A stretch of 64,000 bases of DNA from Inquilinus ginsengisoli_A (GCF_031453975.1 NZ_JAVDPW010000006.1:1-64000); one strand, 5' to 3'. Positions 16,469 through 24,976 are shown, counted from the first letter of the stretch. A program made the numbers and translations. The notes: generated by a model from the sequence alone, not told the origin.

Positions 16469-17197
16469 TCAACCCCAGTGTTCGGCGATCCAGGGGGTGG
16501 GGCGGACATGCTTCGACCAGCGCCCCGGCCAATGGCCGCTGATCGCGTATTCCGGCTTGGGGTCGCCGTGGAACACCACGATGCGGGCACCTTCCGGGCA
16601 GCGCGGGGTCATGAACCAGTTGAACAGGCCCAGCGGTCCGCCGGGCATGCAGTGCTTCTTGAAGCTCTTGCACCAGTCGTCCGGCCACCAGGTCAGCTCG
16701 CCGATATGGTCCGAGACATAGGTCTGGGAGTTGTTGTAGCGAGCGAAGATCTGCCGGTGGTTGGCCAGGAGGTTGTCCAGCACGTCCTGGTGCGCGCCGA
16801 TGTCGAAGCGGTAGACCGAGGTGTTGCCGACGCGGCGATGCGGATGGGTCCAGTTGTGGATCACGCAGAACCGGCCGGGATGGTCGAAGAACGGGTCCAG
16901 GCTGTCGACGATGACGATGTCGAGGTCGAGGAACAGGGTCGGGCCCTGGAGGTCGCCGAGCGGGCCGAACAGCGTGACCTTGCGCCACGGCAGGTTGCGG
17001 TGCGGCTCTGGCACCTGCAGCACCGGCATGGGCATGTGCTCGATCCCGGGCGCGAGGCCGGAGGGGTCGTCGGTGAGGCAGACGAAGCGGTGCGGCCGCG
17101 CCAGGTTCCGGCTGACCATGGCGTGCAGCCGGTTGACGTATTCCGGCCCGTACTTCGGACCCCACTTCGCGCAGATGACGTTGACCATCAGGAGCAT
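16469..17197 (-). CDS. Glycosyltransferase-like protein with DLD motif
   Basis: The 242-residue protein starts with a beta-strand (MVNVICAKWGPKYG), followed by VNRLHAMVSRNL and a RFVCLTDD strand. It then has the metal-binding type acidic motif LFLDLDIVIVDSLDPFF (near residue 95), the DxD position of GT-A transferases. Further on come QTYVSDHIGELTWWPDDW and a C-terminal VVFHGDPKP, where the HGxPKP pattern is common in GT8/GT32-like enzymes. The donor and acceptor are unknown. Start is ATG 17197 with a second ATG at 17188; an earlier in-frame ATG at 17227 lies in the upstream region shared with thrS. It closes the polysaccharide cluster and is divergent from thrS. Confidence 0.75.
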   Translation of the reverse strand: MLLMVNVICAKWGPKYGPEYVNRLHAMVSRNLARPHRFVCLTDDPSGLAPGIEHMPMPVLQVPEPHRNLPWRKVTLFGPLGDLQGPTLFLDLDIVIVDSLDPFFDHPGRFCVIHNWTHPHRRVGNTSVYRFDIGAHQDVLDNLLANHRQIFARYNNSQTYVSDHIGELTWWPDDWCKSFKKHCMPGGPLGLFNWFMTPRCPEGARIVVFHGDPKPEYAISGHWPGRWSKHVRPTPWIAEHWG

Positions 17198-17419
17198 TTT
17201 CCGTTCGCTTGCACGTCGGGTTAGCATGTTGGTCCCGGTCGGCTCAAGCGACGTGCCGCCGCGCCCGGCCGCCCAGCCTTCTCCGCATGGCTGGCGGCCC
17301 GTCTCCCGACCGGGCTATTCCATGCCTGCCGGGCCTGTCCGAGGCCGCGGCGGCTTGACAGGCCTGCCCTGCTCCTTACAGTGCCTCGCCCTCTCCAGAT
17401 GCAAAACGTGGATAGACTC

Positions 17420-19426
17420 ATGGCCGAGCCCGCCGGCATCGCCATCACACTGCCCGACGGTGCGGTTCGTCGCTTCGACCGCCCGGTCTCGGGCGCCGAC
17501 ATCGCCGCCGACATCTCCAAGAGCCTGGCCAAGGCCGCGCTCGCCATGACCGTCGACGGCAAGCTGTCGGACCTGGCCACCGTGCTGGACCGCGACGCCA
17601 AGGTCGGCATCGTCACCCGCAGCTCGCCCGAGGCGCTGGAGCTGATCCGCCACGACGCCGCGCATGTGATGGCCGAGGCGGTGCAGGAGCTGTATCCCGG
17701 CACCCAGGTCACCATCGGCCCGTCGATCGAGAACGGCTTCTACTACGACTTCGCCCGCGACGAGCCGTTCACGCCCGACGACCTGGTGAAGATCGAGGCC
17801 AAGATGCGCCAGATCATCGGCCGCAACGCCGCCTTCACCCGCGAGGTCTGGGACCGCACCGCGGCGATCGAGTTCTTCAAGGCCAAGGGCGAGAAGTACA
17901 AGGCCGAGATCATCGAGGACCTGCCGGAGAGCGAGCCGATCTCGGTCTACCGCCAGGGCGACTGGCTCGACCTCTGCCGCGGCCCGCACATGCCCACGAC
18001 CGGTGGCGTCGGCCAGGGCTTCAAGTTGATGAAGGTGGCCGGCGCCTATTGGCGCGGCGACCACCGCAACGCCGTGCTGCAGCGGATCTACGGCACTGCC
18101 TGGCGCGACCAGAAGGAGCTCGACGCCCATCTCCACCAGCTGGAGGAGGCGGAGCGCCGCGACCACCGCAAGCTGGGCCGCGAGATGGACCTGTTCCATC
18201 TGCAGGAGGAGGCGGCCGGCAGCGTGTTCTGGCATCCGAAGGGCTGGACCCTGTACCGGACGCTGGAGAACTACATCCGGGAGAAGCTGGCCCGGGCCGA
18301 CTATGTCGAGGTGAAGACGCCGCAGCTGGTCGATTCCAGCCTGTTCAAGGCGTCCGGCCATTGGGACATGTATGGCGACAACATGTTCAAGGTGGCGATC
18401 GGCCAGAAGGAAGACGGCTCTCCGGAGCGACTGGCCGGCATCAAGCCGATGAACTGCCCCTGCCATGTGCAGATCTTCAAGCAGGGCATCGTCAGCTACC
18501 GCGACCTGCCGATCCGGATGGCGGAGTTCGGCAGCTGCCACCGCAACGAGCCCTCGGGCGCGCTGCACGGGTTGATGCGGGTGCGGGCCTTCACCCAGGA
18601 CGACGCCCACATCTTCTGCACCGAGGAGCAGTCGGTGTCGGAATCGGCGCGCTACATCGCCCTGCAGTACGAGGTCTATCGCGACCTCGGCTTCCCCGAT
18701 GTGGCGGTGAAGCTGGCCCTGCGCCCCGATGTGCGGGCCGGGTCGGACCAGCAGTGGGACGTCGCCGAACAGGCGCTGCGCGACGCGCTGGTTTCGGCCG
18801 GGCTGGAATTCGACGAGCTGCCGGGCGAGGGCGCCTTCTACGGCCCGAAGATCGAGTTCCACCTGACCGACGCCATCGGCCGGACCTGGCAGTGCGGCAC
18901 GCTGCAGTTCGATTCCGTGCTGCCGGAGCGGCTGGACGCCAACTATGTCGGCGAGGATGGGGCCAAGCACCGGCCGGTGATGCTGCACCGCGCTATCCTG
19001 GGGTCGCTGGAGCGCTTCATCGCCATCCTGATCGAGAACTACGCCGGCAAGCTGCCGCTGTGGCTGGCGCCGGTCCAGGCGGTGGTCACCACCATCACCA
19101 GCGAGGCCGATTCCTACGCCGCCGAAGTGCATGCCGCGCTGGCGGAGGCGGGGATCCGCGCGGAAATCGACCTGCGCAACGAGAAGATCAACTACAAGGT
19201 CCGCGAGCACAGCCTGAAGAAAGTGCCGCTGATGCTGGTGGTTGGCAAACGCGAGGCGGAAAACCGCAGCGTGGCGCTGCGTCGTCTGGGCGGGGACGCG
19301 CAGGAAGTCCTTGCCCTGGACGAAGCCGTTCGTAAACTTGTGGAAGAAGCGCGATCCCCGTTGACATCCGAAAGGGGGAGGGTGCAGACGAGGTCGCAGC
19401 AATTGACGGAGGCCATCCATAGCTAG
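17420..19426 (+). CDS. thrS: Threonyl-tRNA synthetase
   Basis: The 668-residue enzyme charges tRNA-Thr. It has an N-terminal TGS domain (ITLPDGAVRRFDRPVSG), an editing domain including HDAAHVMAEAV and the later RGPHMPTTG, and a class II core. The zinc ligands are conserved: Cys346 in MNCPCH, His397 in DDAHIFC and His523 in MLHRAI. The C-terminal anticodon-binding domain ends in a tail (SERGRVQTRSQQLTEAIHS) about 25 residues longer than the Escherichia coli protein. I start at ATG 17420; an in-frame ATG at 17381 (with another at 17399) is less likely because the extra residues do not belong to the TGS domain. Its last codons contain the ribosome binding site and start of infC. Confidence 0.97.
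   Translation: MAEPAGIAITLPDGAVRRFDRPVSGADIAADISKSLAKAALAMTVDGKLSDLATVLDRDAKVGIVTRSSPEALELIRHDAAHVMAEAVQELYPGTQVTIGPSIENGFYYDFARDEPFTPDDLVKIEAKMRQIIGRNAAFTREVWDRTAAIEFFKAKGEKYKAEIIEDLPESEPISVYRQGDWLDLCRGPHMPTTGGVGQGFKLMKVAGAYWRGDHRNAVLQRIYGTAWRDQKELDAHLHQLEEAERRDHRKLGREMDLFHLQEEAAGSVFWHPKGWTLYRTLENYIREKLARADYVEVKTPQLVDSSLFKASGHWDMYGDNMFKVAIGQKEDGSPERLAGIKPMNCPCHVQIFKQGIVSYRDLPIRMAEFGSCHRNEPSGALHGLMRVRAFTQDDAHIFCTEEQSVSESARYIALQYEVYRDLGFPDVAVKLALRPDVRAGSDQQWDVAEQALRDALVSAGLEFDELPGEGAFYGPKIEFHLTDAIGRTWQCGTLQFDSVLPERLDANYVGEDGAKHRPVMLHRAILGSLERFIAILIENYAGKLPLWLAPVQAVVTTITSEADSYAAEVHAALAEAGIRAEIDLRNEKINYKVREHSLKKVPLMLVVGKREAENRSVALRRLGGDAQEVLALDEAVRKLVEEARSPLTSERGRVQTRSQQLTEAIHS
19408..19421 (+). 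promoter_or_regulatory. infC ribosome binding site and non-canonical ATA start
   Basis: GGAGG at 19408-19412 lies 6 bases before ATA at 19419-19421. ATA opens the infC frame and is followed directly by the conserved alphaproteobacterial IF-3 N-terminus (ARPPQNALPTRDGPRVNREI). The GTG at 19467 has no comparable ribosome binding site and would drop 16 conserved residues. Rare start codons (AUU in Escherichia coli) let IF-3 repress its own translation, so the same feedback is expected here. Confidence 0.8.
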
Positions 19427-19955
19427 ACCACCACAGAATGCCCTGCCGACCCGCGACGGGCCCAGGGTGAACCGCGAGATCGATTCAGCACAAGTGCGGC
19501 TGGTCGGTGCGGAAGGCGAGATGATCGGTGTCGTGCCGCTGCGCGAAGCCCTTTGGGCTGCCGAGCAGGCAGGGCTCGATCTCGTCGAAATTTCGCCGAA
19601 CGCCGAGCCGCCGGTCTGCAAGATTCTCGATTACGGCAAGTTCAAATTCGAAGCGCAGAAGAAGAAGAACGAAGCCCGGAAGCGGCAAAAGGTCATCGAT
19701 GTCAAGGAGATCAAGCTCCGACCGAACATCGACGACAACGACTATGACGTGAAGATGCGCAGCGCGCGACGCTTCCTCGAGGAGGGCGACAAGGTCAAGG
19801 TGACCATGCGCTTCCGCGGGCGCGAGTTGGCGCACCAGGAGATCGGCATGAACGTGCTGGTCAAGGTGCGCGACGAGCTGCAGGAGCTTTCCAAGGTCGA
19901 GCAGATGCCGAAGATGGAAGGCCGTCAGATGATCATGGTGCTCGCGGCGAAATAG
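19419..19955 (+). CDS. infC: Translation initiation factor IF-3, ATA start codon
   Basis: The 178-residue product binds the 30S subunit, checks start codons and prevents early 50S joining. The N-domain (VNREIDSAQVRLVGAEGEMIGVV) and the C-domain are both complete. The linker is lysine-rich (KFKFEAQKKKNEARKRQK), and the C-domain ends MPKMEGRQMIMVLAAK as expected. With the ATA start at 19419 the length equals that of typical IF-3 (about 180); with GTG 19467 it would be 162. The start overlaps the thrS stop by 8 bases, so the genes are coupled. Downstream there is a strong terminator rather than the rpmI-rplT genes that often follow infC elsewhere. Confidence 0.95.
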   Translation: MARPPQNALPTRDGPRVNREIDSAQVRLVGAEGEMIGVVPLREALWAAEQAGLDLVEISPNAEPPVCKILDYGKFKFEAQKKKNEARKRQKVIDVKEIKLRPNIDDNDYDVKMRSARRFLEEGDKVKVTMRFRGRELAHQEIGMNVLVKVRDELQELSKVEQMPKMEGRQMIMVLAAK

Positions 19956-19975
19956 CCGCGGGCGCGCATGGTGCC

Positions 19976-20018
19976 AAAACGGCCCCGCAGGCGTCCCGAG
20001 AGGGAGCGGGGCCATTTT
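19976..20018 (+). terminator. Intrinsic terminator after infC
   Basis: An 8-base GC stem (GGCCCCGC at 19981-19988 with GCGGGGCC at 20006-20013) is flanked by AAAAC on the left and ATTTT on the right. It can therefore end transcription of thrS-infC and has some terminator character in the other direction too. Confidence 0.85.
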
Positions 20019-20063
20019 CGTGACTTGTCACGGTCGTGACGTGACGGATGGGCGGAGGCGAGG

Positions 20064-20969
20064 ATGCGGATCGGCGTCGATCTCGGAGGCACGAAGATCG
20101 AGGCGATCGCCTTGGACGATGCCGGGGCGGAGCTGCACCGCCAGCGCATCCCGACGCCGCGCCACTATGACGGCACGGTCCAGGCGATCAAGCAACTGGT
20201 CGAGGGGGTCGAGGTCACCGTGGGCGAGCGCGGCACGGTCGGCGTCGGCATGCCCGGCGTGATGTCGCCGCAGACCGGCCTGGTCAAGAACGCCAATTCG
20301 ACCTGGCTGATCGGCAAGCCCTTCGACAAGGACCTCACCGCCGCCCTCGGCCGCGAGGTGCGCTGCGAGAACGACGCCAACTGCCTGGCCGTGTCGGAGG
20401 CGACCGACGGCGCCGCGGCGGGGCAGGGGATGGTGTTCGCCGTGATCATCGGCACTGGCACCGGCGCCGGCATCGCGGTCGGCGGGCGCGCCCATCGCGG
20501 CGGCAACGGCCTGGGCGGCGAATGGGGCCACAACCAGCTGCCCTGGGCGACGCCCGAGGAGCTGCCGGGGCCGGATTGCTACTGCGGCAAGCAAGGCTGC
20601 CTGGAAACCTGGATCTCCGGCACCGGCTTCGGCAAGGATCACATCCGCGTCACCGGCCAGGAGATCTCGACCCATGAGGTGGTGTCGCGGGCCGAGGCCG
20701 GCGACCCCGCGGCCTCGGCCACGCTGGAGCGCTACATCAGCCGGCTGACCCGCGGCCTCGCCCATGTGGTCAACCTGCTCGACCCCGACGCCATCGTGCT
20801 CGGCGGCGGCATGTCGAACGTCATGCGGCTCTATGACGAGCTGCCGAAGCGCCTGCCGCCGATCGTGTTCGGCCGCGAATGCGCCACCCCGATCCTGCGC
20901 GCCAAGCACGGCGACAGCAGCGGCGTCCGCGGCGCCGCCTGGCTGTGGCGGCCCGGCGAAGCCGGCTGA
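20064..20969 (+). CDS. mak: ROK-family fructokinase (Mak-like)
   Basis: The 301-residue protein matches the ROK sugar kinases closely related to Escherichia coli Mak (manno-fructokinase). It has the phosphate-1 motif DLGGTK (residues 6-11), the catalytic Asp104 in CENDANCLAVSEA, the phosphate-2 segment IIGTGTGAGI, and the ROK zinc site GEWGHNQLPW (His156) with CYCGKQGC (Cys172, Cys174, Cys179). The LGGGMSN adenosine motif and the HGDSSGVRGAAWLW end are those of Mak. It phosphorylates fructose or mannose with ATP in the cytoplasm. The ATG at 20064 follows a GGAGGCGAGG ribosome binding site. It stands alone between the infC terminator and the convergent RidA-like gene. Confidence 0.9.
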   Translation: MRIGVDLGGTKIEAIALDDAGAELHRQRIPTPRHYDGTVQAIKQLVEGVEVTVGERGTVGVGMPGVMSPQTGLVKNANSTWLIGKPFDKDLTAALGREVRCENDANCLAVSEATDGAAAGQGMVFAVIIGTGTGAGIAVGGRAHRGGNGLGGEWGHNQLPWATPEELPGPDCYCGKQGCLETWISGTGFGKDHIRVTGQEISTHEVVSRAEAGDPAASATLERYISRLTRGLAHVVNLLDPDAIVLGGGMSNVMRLYDELPKRLPPIVFGRECATPILRAKHGDSSGVRGAAWLWRPGEAG

Positions 20970-20990
20970 CCGTTACCGGCCGCCCAGCGG

Positions 20991-21449
20991 CTACAGCGGC
21001 GCGAAGGCTGTGGCCTTGATCTCGACCAGCCCGCCCTCGGGGTTCAGCTCGGCGACCGCCAGCTCCACGGCGGCCGGGTAGGGCGCGGCAAAGAACTCGT
21101 CCCGCACCGCCGCGATCGCCGCCAGCTGCCCGGCCTTGTCCAGCGCCAGCCGGTCGCTGCCGAAGACATGGAACATCTGCAGCTCGACCACATCCGCCAA
21201 CGTGGCGTCACAGGCGGCCAGCAGGCGCTCGATCTGCCGGAACACCCGGCGCAGTTCCTCCTGGAACCCCGCCTTGTCCATCGGCTGCAACTGCGTGTTG
21301 CAGGCCACCACGCCCGATAGATGGACGGTGTCGCCCGCCCGGCGCGCCGGCGCGTAGTGGAACTGGTCAACATCCGCCTGCAGCTCGGCAGGGATCGCCA
21401 CCATGCCGGTGCGCGTCGCGACGCTGCGGATCTCCGCCTCGATGTCCAT
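20991..21449 (-). CDS. RidA/YjgF-family protein lacking the catalytic Arg
   Basis: The 152-residue protein has the chorismate-mutase-like fold of the Rid family: a VHLSGVVACN strand, a GFQEELRRVFRQIERLLAA helix, the DVVELQMFHV strand and the closing VELAVAELNPEGGLVEIKATAF. In enamine/imine deaminases an Arg follows the VEVA of this last block; here the equivalent position is Val (VELAV). The protein is therefore probably a Rid7-type or other non-deaminase subgroup, with an unknown ligand. Start is ATG 21449. Its neighbour upstream on the same strand is the GMC oxidoreductase, about 110 bases away. Confidence 0.85.
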   Translation of the reverse strand: MDIEAEIRSVATRTGMVAIPAELQADVDQFHYAPARRAGDTVHLSGVVACNTQLQPMDKAGFQEELRRVFRQIERLLAACDATLADVVELQMFHVFGSDRLALDKAGQLAAIAAVRDEFFAAPYPAAVELAVAELNPEGGLVEIKATAFAPL

Positions 21450-21560
21450 CGTCCGTCCGTATTCTTTAATCTTCGATACAGAAATAACTGTCAGGTCTGG
21501 ATCGGACCGTCAACGATTTCTGGAAAGAAGACTACAGAATGACGGAGATGGCTGCCCGGC

Positions 21561-23156
21561 TCACAGGCCGTGGTCGATCTTCAGCATCTCCGCGACGCGC
21601 TCGCCGATGACGACGCAGGGGGCCATGGTGTTGCCGGTGGTCACCCGCGGCAGGATCGACGCGTCGGCGATGCGCAGCCGGTCGATGCCGTAGACCCGGA
21701 GCCGGTGGTCCACCACCGACAGGGTGTCACGGCCCATCGCCGCCGTGCAGCTCTGGTGCGAGTGGCTGACCGTGGCGTTGCGCATGAATTGCTCGAGGCC
21801 GGCGCCATCGACCGGGCCCGTCAGCAGCTCGCGCTTGGCGAAGGGCCGCAGCGCCGCCGAATTGCCGATGTCCCGGCAGAACTCGACACAGGTCTTGAGC
21901 GTCCTGCGGTCGGCCGGATCGCCAAGGAAGTTCACGTCGATCTCGATCGGGTCGCGCGGATCGGCCCCGGTCAGCCGCAGCCGGCCACGGCTGGCGGGGC
22001 GCAGCACCGCCGTGGTCAGCGACCAGGCGTGCGGCGGCAGCCCGTCCGGCGCAACGTCTGGGCTGGCATAGGGTCGCTCGACCATGAAGGTCTGCAGGTC
22101 CGGCGTGTGGAGGGCCGCATCGCTCTTCCAGATCGCGGTGGCCTCGCCCAGGTTGTTGCGGCCTTCGACCGGCTCCCGCGCCTCCCAGACGCAGGGCGCC
22201 ATGAAATGGTCCTGCAGGTTGCGGCCGACGCCGGGCAGGTGCTGGAGGACGGGAATGCCGAACCGTGCCAGCTCCGCCTCGTCGCCGATCCCCGACTGCA
22301 TCAGCAGCTTCGGGGTGTGGATCGCGCCCAGCGACAGCACGACCTCGCGCGTGGCCTCGATGCGGTGCAGCCCGTCCTCGCGCAGCACCTCCACGCCGGT
22401 CACGGCGCGGCCGGCGAAGGTCAGGCGGGTGACCAGCGCGCCGGTCAGCACCGTCAGGTTGGGACGGTCCCGGTAAGGATGGACATAGGCCCGGTAGACC
22501 GATTGGCGTCGCCCGTCGCGGATGCAGACATTGCTGATGGCAGCGCCGCCATCCCCTTCCATCATCACGCCGTTCAGGTCGTCGAAGGTCGGCACGCCGG
22601 CCGCCGCGAAGGCCTCGAGCATGGCGCCGGCGAGCGGGTGGGGATCGGGCGCCGGCTGGACGAAGAGCGCGCCGCCGGTGCTGCGGCGGTCGGGGTCGGG
22701 CGCACCGTGCCAATCCTCGATGCGCCGGTAGATCTGGAGAACCGACTGGTAGCTCCAGCCGTCATCGCCGGCCTCGGCGGCGAAATGGTCCCAGTCGTGC
22801 CGGTGGCCGCGCGCCCAGGTCATGACATTGATGCTGGAGCCGCCGCCCAGGACCTTGCCCATGGCCATCGGGATCGATCGCCCGTTCAGCTGCGGGTTGG
22901 GCGTGGCCCGGAACAGCCAGTTCTGCTCGCTGTGGCGCAGCAGCGGCCAGGACCGGGCGTCCATGACGCTGGGCACGTCGTCGCTGCCGCCGGCCTCCAG
23001 CAGCAGGACGCTGGCTGCGGGATTCTCGGCCAGCCGGCGCGCCACCACCGATCCGGACGAGCCTGACCCGCAGACGATGAAGTCGTAGCGGGGCTTCGGC
23101 GAGGTGGTCGGCGCCGGTCGATCGGCAGGTGCGGGGGCGGCGAGGTCGTCGGACAC
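21561..23156 (-). CDS. GMC-family oxidoreductase (choline dehydrogenase-like)
   Basis: The 531-residue flavoenzyme starts its FAD domain with DFIVCGSGSSGSVVARRLAE and contains GKVLGGGSSINVM (GMC signature 1). GMC signature 2 follows in the GAIHTPKLLMQSGIG segment. The C-terminal catalytic pair is represented by His in SHSHQSCTAAMG and Asn in TTGNTMAPCVVIG. Such enzymes oxidise alcohols (choline, sugars, glycols), passing electrons to oxygen or a carrier. The GTG at 23156 is taken as start because it follows GAAAGGAAG and leaves a normal N-terminus; 17 more codons upstream are open. There is no evident signal peptide. The nearby RidA-like protein may share its pathway. Confidence 0.9.
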   Translation of the reverse strand: MSDDLAAPAPADRPAPTTSPKPRYDFIVCGSGSSGSVVARRLAENPAASVLLLEAGGSDDVPSVMDARSWPLLRHSEQNWLFRATPNPQLNGRSIPMAMGKVLGGGSSINVMTWARGHRHDWDHFAAEAGDDGWSYQSVLQIYRRIEDWHGAPDPDRRSTGGALFVQPAPDPHPLAGAMLEAFAAAGVPTFDDLNGVMMEGDGGAAISNVCIRDGRRQSVYRAYVHPYRDRPNLTVLTGALVTRLTFAGRAVTGVEVLREDGLHRIEATREVVLSLGAIHTPKLLMQSGIGDEAELARFGIPVLQHLPGVGRNLQDHFMAPCVWEAREPVEGRNNLGEATAIWKSDAALHTPDLQTFMVERPYASPDVAPDGLPPHAWSLTTAVLRPASRGRLRLTGADPRDPIEIDVNFLGDPADRRTLKTCVEFCRDIGNSAALRPFAKRELLTGPVDGAGLEQFMRNATVSHSHQSCTAAMGRDTLSVVDHRLRVYGIDRLRIADASILPRVTTGNTMAPCVVIGERVAEMLKIDHGL

Positions 23157-23378
23157 GGCGCTTCCTTTCGCAGGGCGATATCGGTCGCCGTGACGTCGGC
23201 ACGGCATCGACAGTCTCCCGAGCCGAGCCTACCGAAGCGTGTCCACGATTCCGAAAAGAGGTTACGGCCGTCACGCTGGCTGCGACATAGGACTGTGTTC
23301 ACTGGATGTTCTGGCTGGGCTCGCGATCTCGGCGCCGCTGACGTATGATCCCGCCCTGGAATCGCTTCGAGGTCGACG

Positions 23379-24155
23379 ATGCCCCCGCCGGAACGCCGCC
23401 TGACCGCCATTTTCTGTGCCGATGTGGTCGGCTATTCCCGACTGGTTGGGCAGGACGAAACCGGCACGCTGGCGCGGCTGGACCAGGCCCGCGCCATCCT
23501 GCAGACGGCAATCGCCGCGCAGGGCGGCCGCGTCTTCAACCTGGCGGGCGACGGCCTGCTGGCCGAATTCCCCAGCGCGCTGGGCGCGGTGCAGGCGGCG
23601 ATCGCGGCGCAAGACAGCCTCGGCGTCTGGGCCGCGGACCAGCCCGAGGGCCAGCGGATGCGGCTGCGCATCGGCGTCAATCTCGGCGACGTCGTGGTCA
23701 GCGGCGCCGACCTGCTTGGCGACGGGGTCAATGTCGCGGCGCGGCTGCAGGAGGTGGCGCTGCCCGGCGGCATCTGTCTGTCCGGCGCGGTCCACGACCA
23801 GGTGCGCGGCCGGATCGAGACCGGGTTCGCCGACCTCGGCCCCCGGCCGATGAAGAACATCGCCGAGCCGGTGCGGGTCTACGCGCTGCGCATGGGGGCG
23901 GACGCGCACCGGGTGGAGTCGGTGACGCCGCAGGTCGCGCCGGTGGTGGCGGATGACGGATCGCTGTTCGGGCATTTCCGGCGCCGGCTGATCGGCGGCG
24001 TGATGCTGCTCGCGCTGCTGCTGGTCATCAACCTGATGACGGATCCGCGTGACCTCTGGGTGCGCTGGGTGGCGCTGGGGCTGGCCATCATGCTGGTCAT
24101 GCCGATGGTGCGCCGCCTGCTCTCGGGCCGGCCGCTGGGCGCCCGCAGCAAGTAG
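23379..24155 (+). CDS. Class III adenylate/guanylate cyclase-domain protein with C-terminal two-helix membrane domain
   Basis: The 258-residue protein starts with a class III nucleotide cyclase domain: metal-binding Asp15 in FCADVVGYS and Asp58 in NLAGDGLLAEF, and the transition-state Asn and Arg in GDGVNVAARLQ. About residues 205-250 form two hydrophobic segments (LIGGVMLLALLLVINLM and WVALGLAIMLVMPMV) of the short 2TM type. The catalytic residues needed for cAMP formation look intact. It is not next to a phosphodiesterase, kinase or effector gene. A Pycsar-effector-like gene lies 32 kb away (56289) and is not linked. The ATG at 23379 is in a good context, with the divergent GMC gene upstream. 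Confidence 0.85.
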   Translation: MPPPERRLTAIFCADVVGYSRLVGQDETGTLARLDQARAILQTAIAAQGGRVFNLAGDGLLAEFPSALGAVQAAIAAQDSLGVWAADQPEGQRMRLRIGVNLGDVVVSGADLLGDGVNVAARLQEVALPGGICLSGAVHDQVRGRIETGFADLGPRPMKNIAEPVRVYALRMGADAHRVESVTPQVAPVVADDGSLFGHFRRRLIGGVMLLALLLVINLMTDPRDLWVRWVALGLAIMLVMPMVRRLLSGRPLGARSK

Positions 24156-24193
24156 CGGCTGCTGCCGGCGCCCGAACCGAGGTCCCGGCCAGC

Positions 24194-24883
24194 TCAGTCG
24201 ACCGAGCGGACGCGGTCGGAGTCCAGGATGCGCCGGGCGAAATCCGACATGGTCAGGCCGCCGCGGACGGCGGCATCCAGCGCCGCTTCCTTCTCGCGGA
24301 TCACGACCAGTCGCTCGACCACCGCGGCCAGGCGCTCGCGCGGGATCACCACCACCCCGTCGAGATCGCCGACCAGGACGTCGCCTGACGCGACCGACAC
24401 GCCGCCGACCACGATCGGCAGCCCGGCCGCGCCCGGCCCTTGCCGCGCCGGCGAATTCGGGGTGACGCCGGCCGCGAACACCGGCAACCCGACCTGGCGC
24501 AGCCCGATCTGGTCCCGCACCAGCCCGTCGGTGACCAGCGCCACGACGCCTTTGTTGCGGGCCATGCCGGCCATCAGGTCGCCGACCACCGCGGTGCCTT
24601 CATAGGCGTTGGTGGCGCAGACCAGGACGTCGCCCGGCCCGGCGATGTCGAGCGCCGCGAACAGCGCGAGATTGTCGGCGGGGCCGCAATCGCAGGTCAC
24701 CGCGACCCCGACGAACCCGGCCAGGGCAGGGTCGATCGGCTTGATCCGGTGATGCAGCGCGCCGGAGCCGTCCATGCCGTCGACGACGAAGCCGGTCTGG
24801 ACGCCCCGCAGGGCATCGACCAGGGCCGGGTCCGGCCGGGCGAAGCGGCGCCGGATCGTCAGCAGCGGCGGATCGTCGATCAT
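24194..24883 (-). CDS. RraA-like aldolase/dimethylmenaquinone methyltransferase-like protein
   Basis: The 229-residue protein has the RraA fold. The core reads CDCGPADNLALFAALDIAGPGDVLVC, followed by AVVGDLMAGMARNKGVVALVTDGLVRD and a metal/substrate site GDVLVGDLDGVVVIP. The G-D-L-M...R-D spacing is that of the HMG/CHA aldolase branch, in which Arg and Asp of the D-x20-R-D motif act in catalysis (here GDLM...DGLVRD). The name RraA (RNase E inhibitor) applies to a side branch only; a 4-hydroxy-4-methyl-2-oxoglutarate-type aldolase or hydroxyacid enzyme is more likely. Start is ATG 24883. It is divergent from the Ldh-family gene across about 90 bases, so both may share control. Confidence 0.82.
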   Translation of the reverse strand: MIDDPPLLTIRRRFARPDPALVDALRGVQTGFVVDGMDGSGALHHRIKPIDPALAGFVGVAVTCDCGPADNLALFAALDIAGPGDVLVCATNAYEGTAVVGDLMAGMARNKGVVALVTDGLVRDQIGLRQVGLPVFAAGVTPNSPARQGPGAAGLPIVVGGVSVASGDVLVGDLDGVVVIPRERLAAVVERLVVIREKEAALDAAVRGGLTMSDFARRILDSDRVRSVD

Positions 24884-24976
24884 GGTGCGCGTCCTTCTTT
24901 CGGCGGCGGCGTCATCGTCCCGGCGAAACGCTATACTGCCGGCCAAAGACAGCGCAACAGCGAGGGGGAGGACGTC

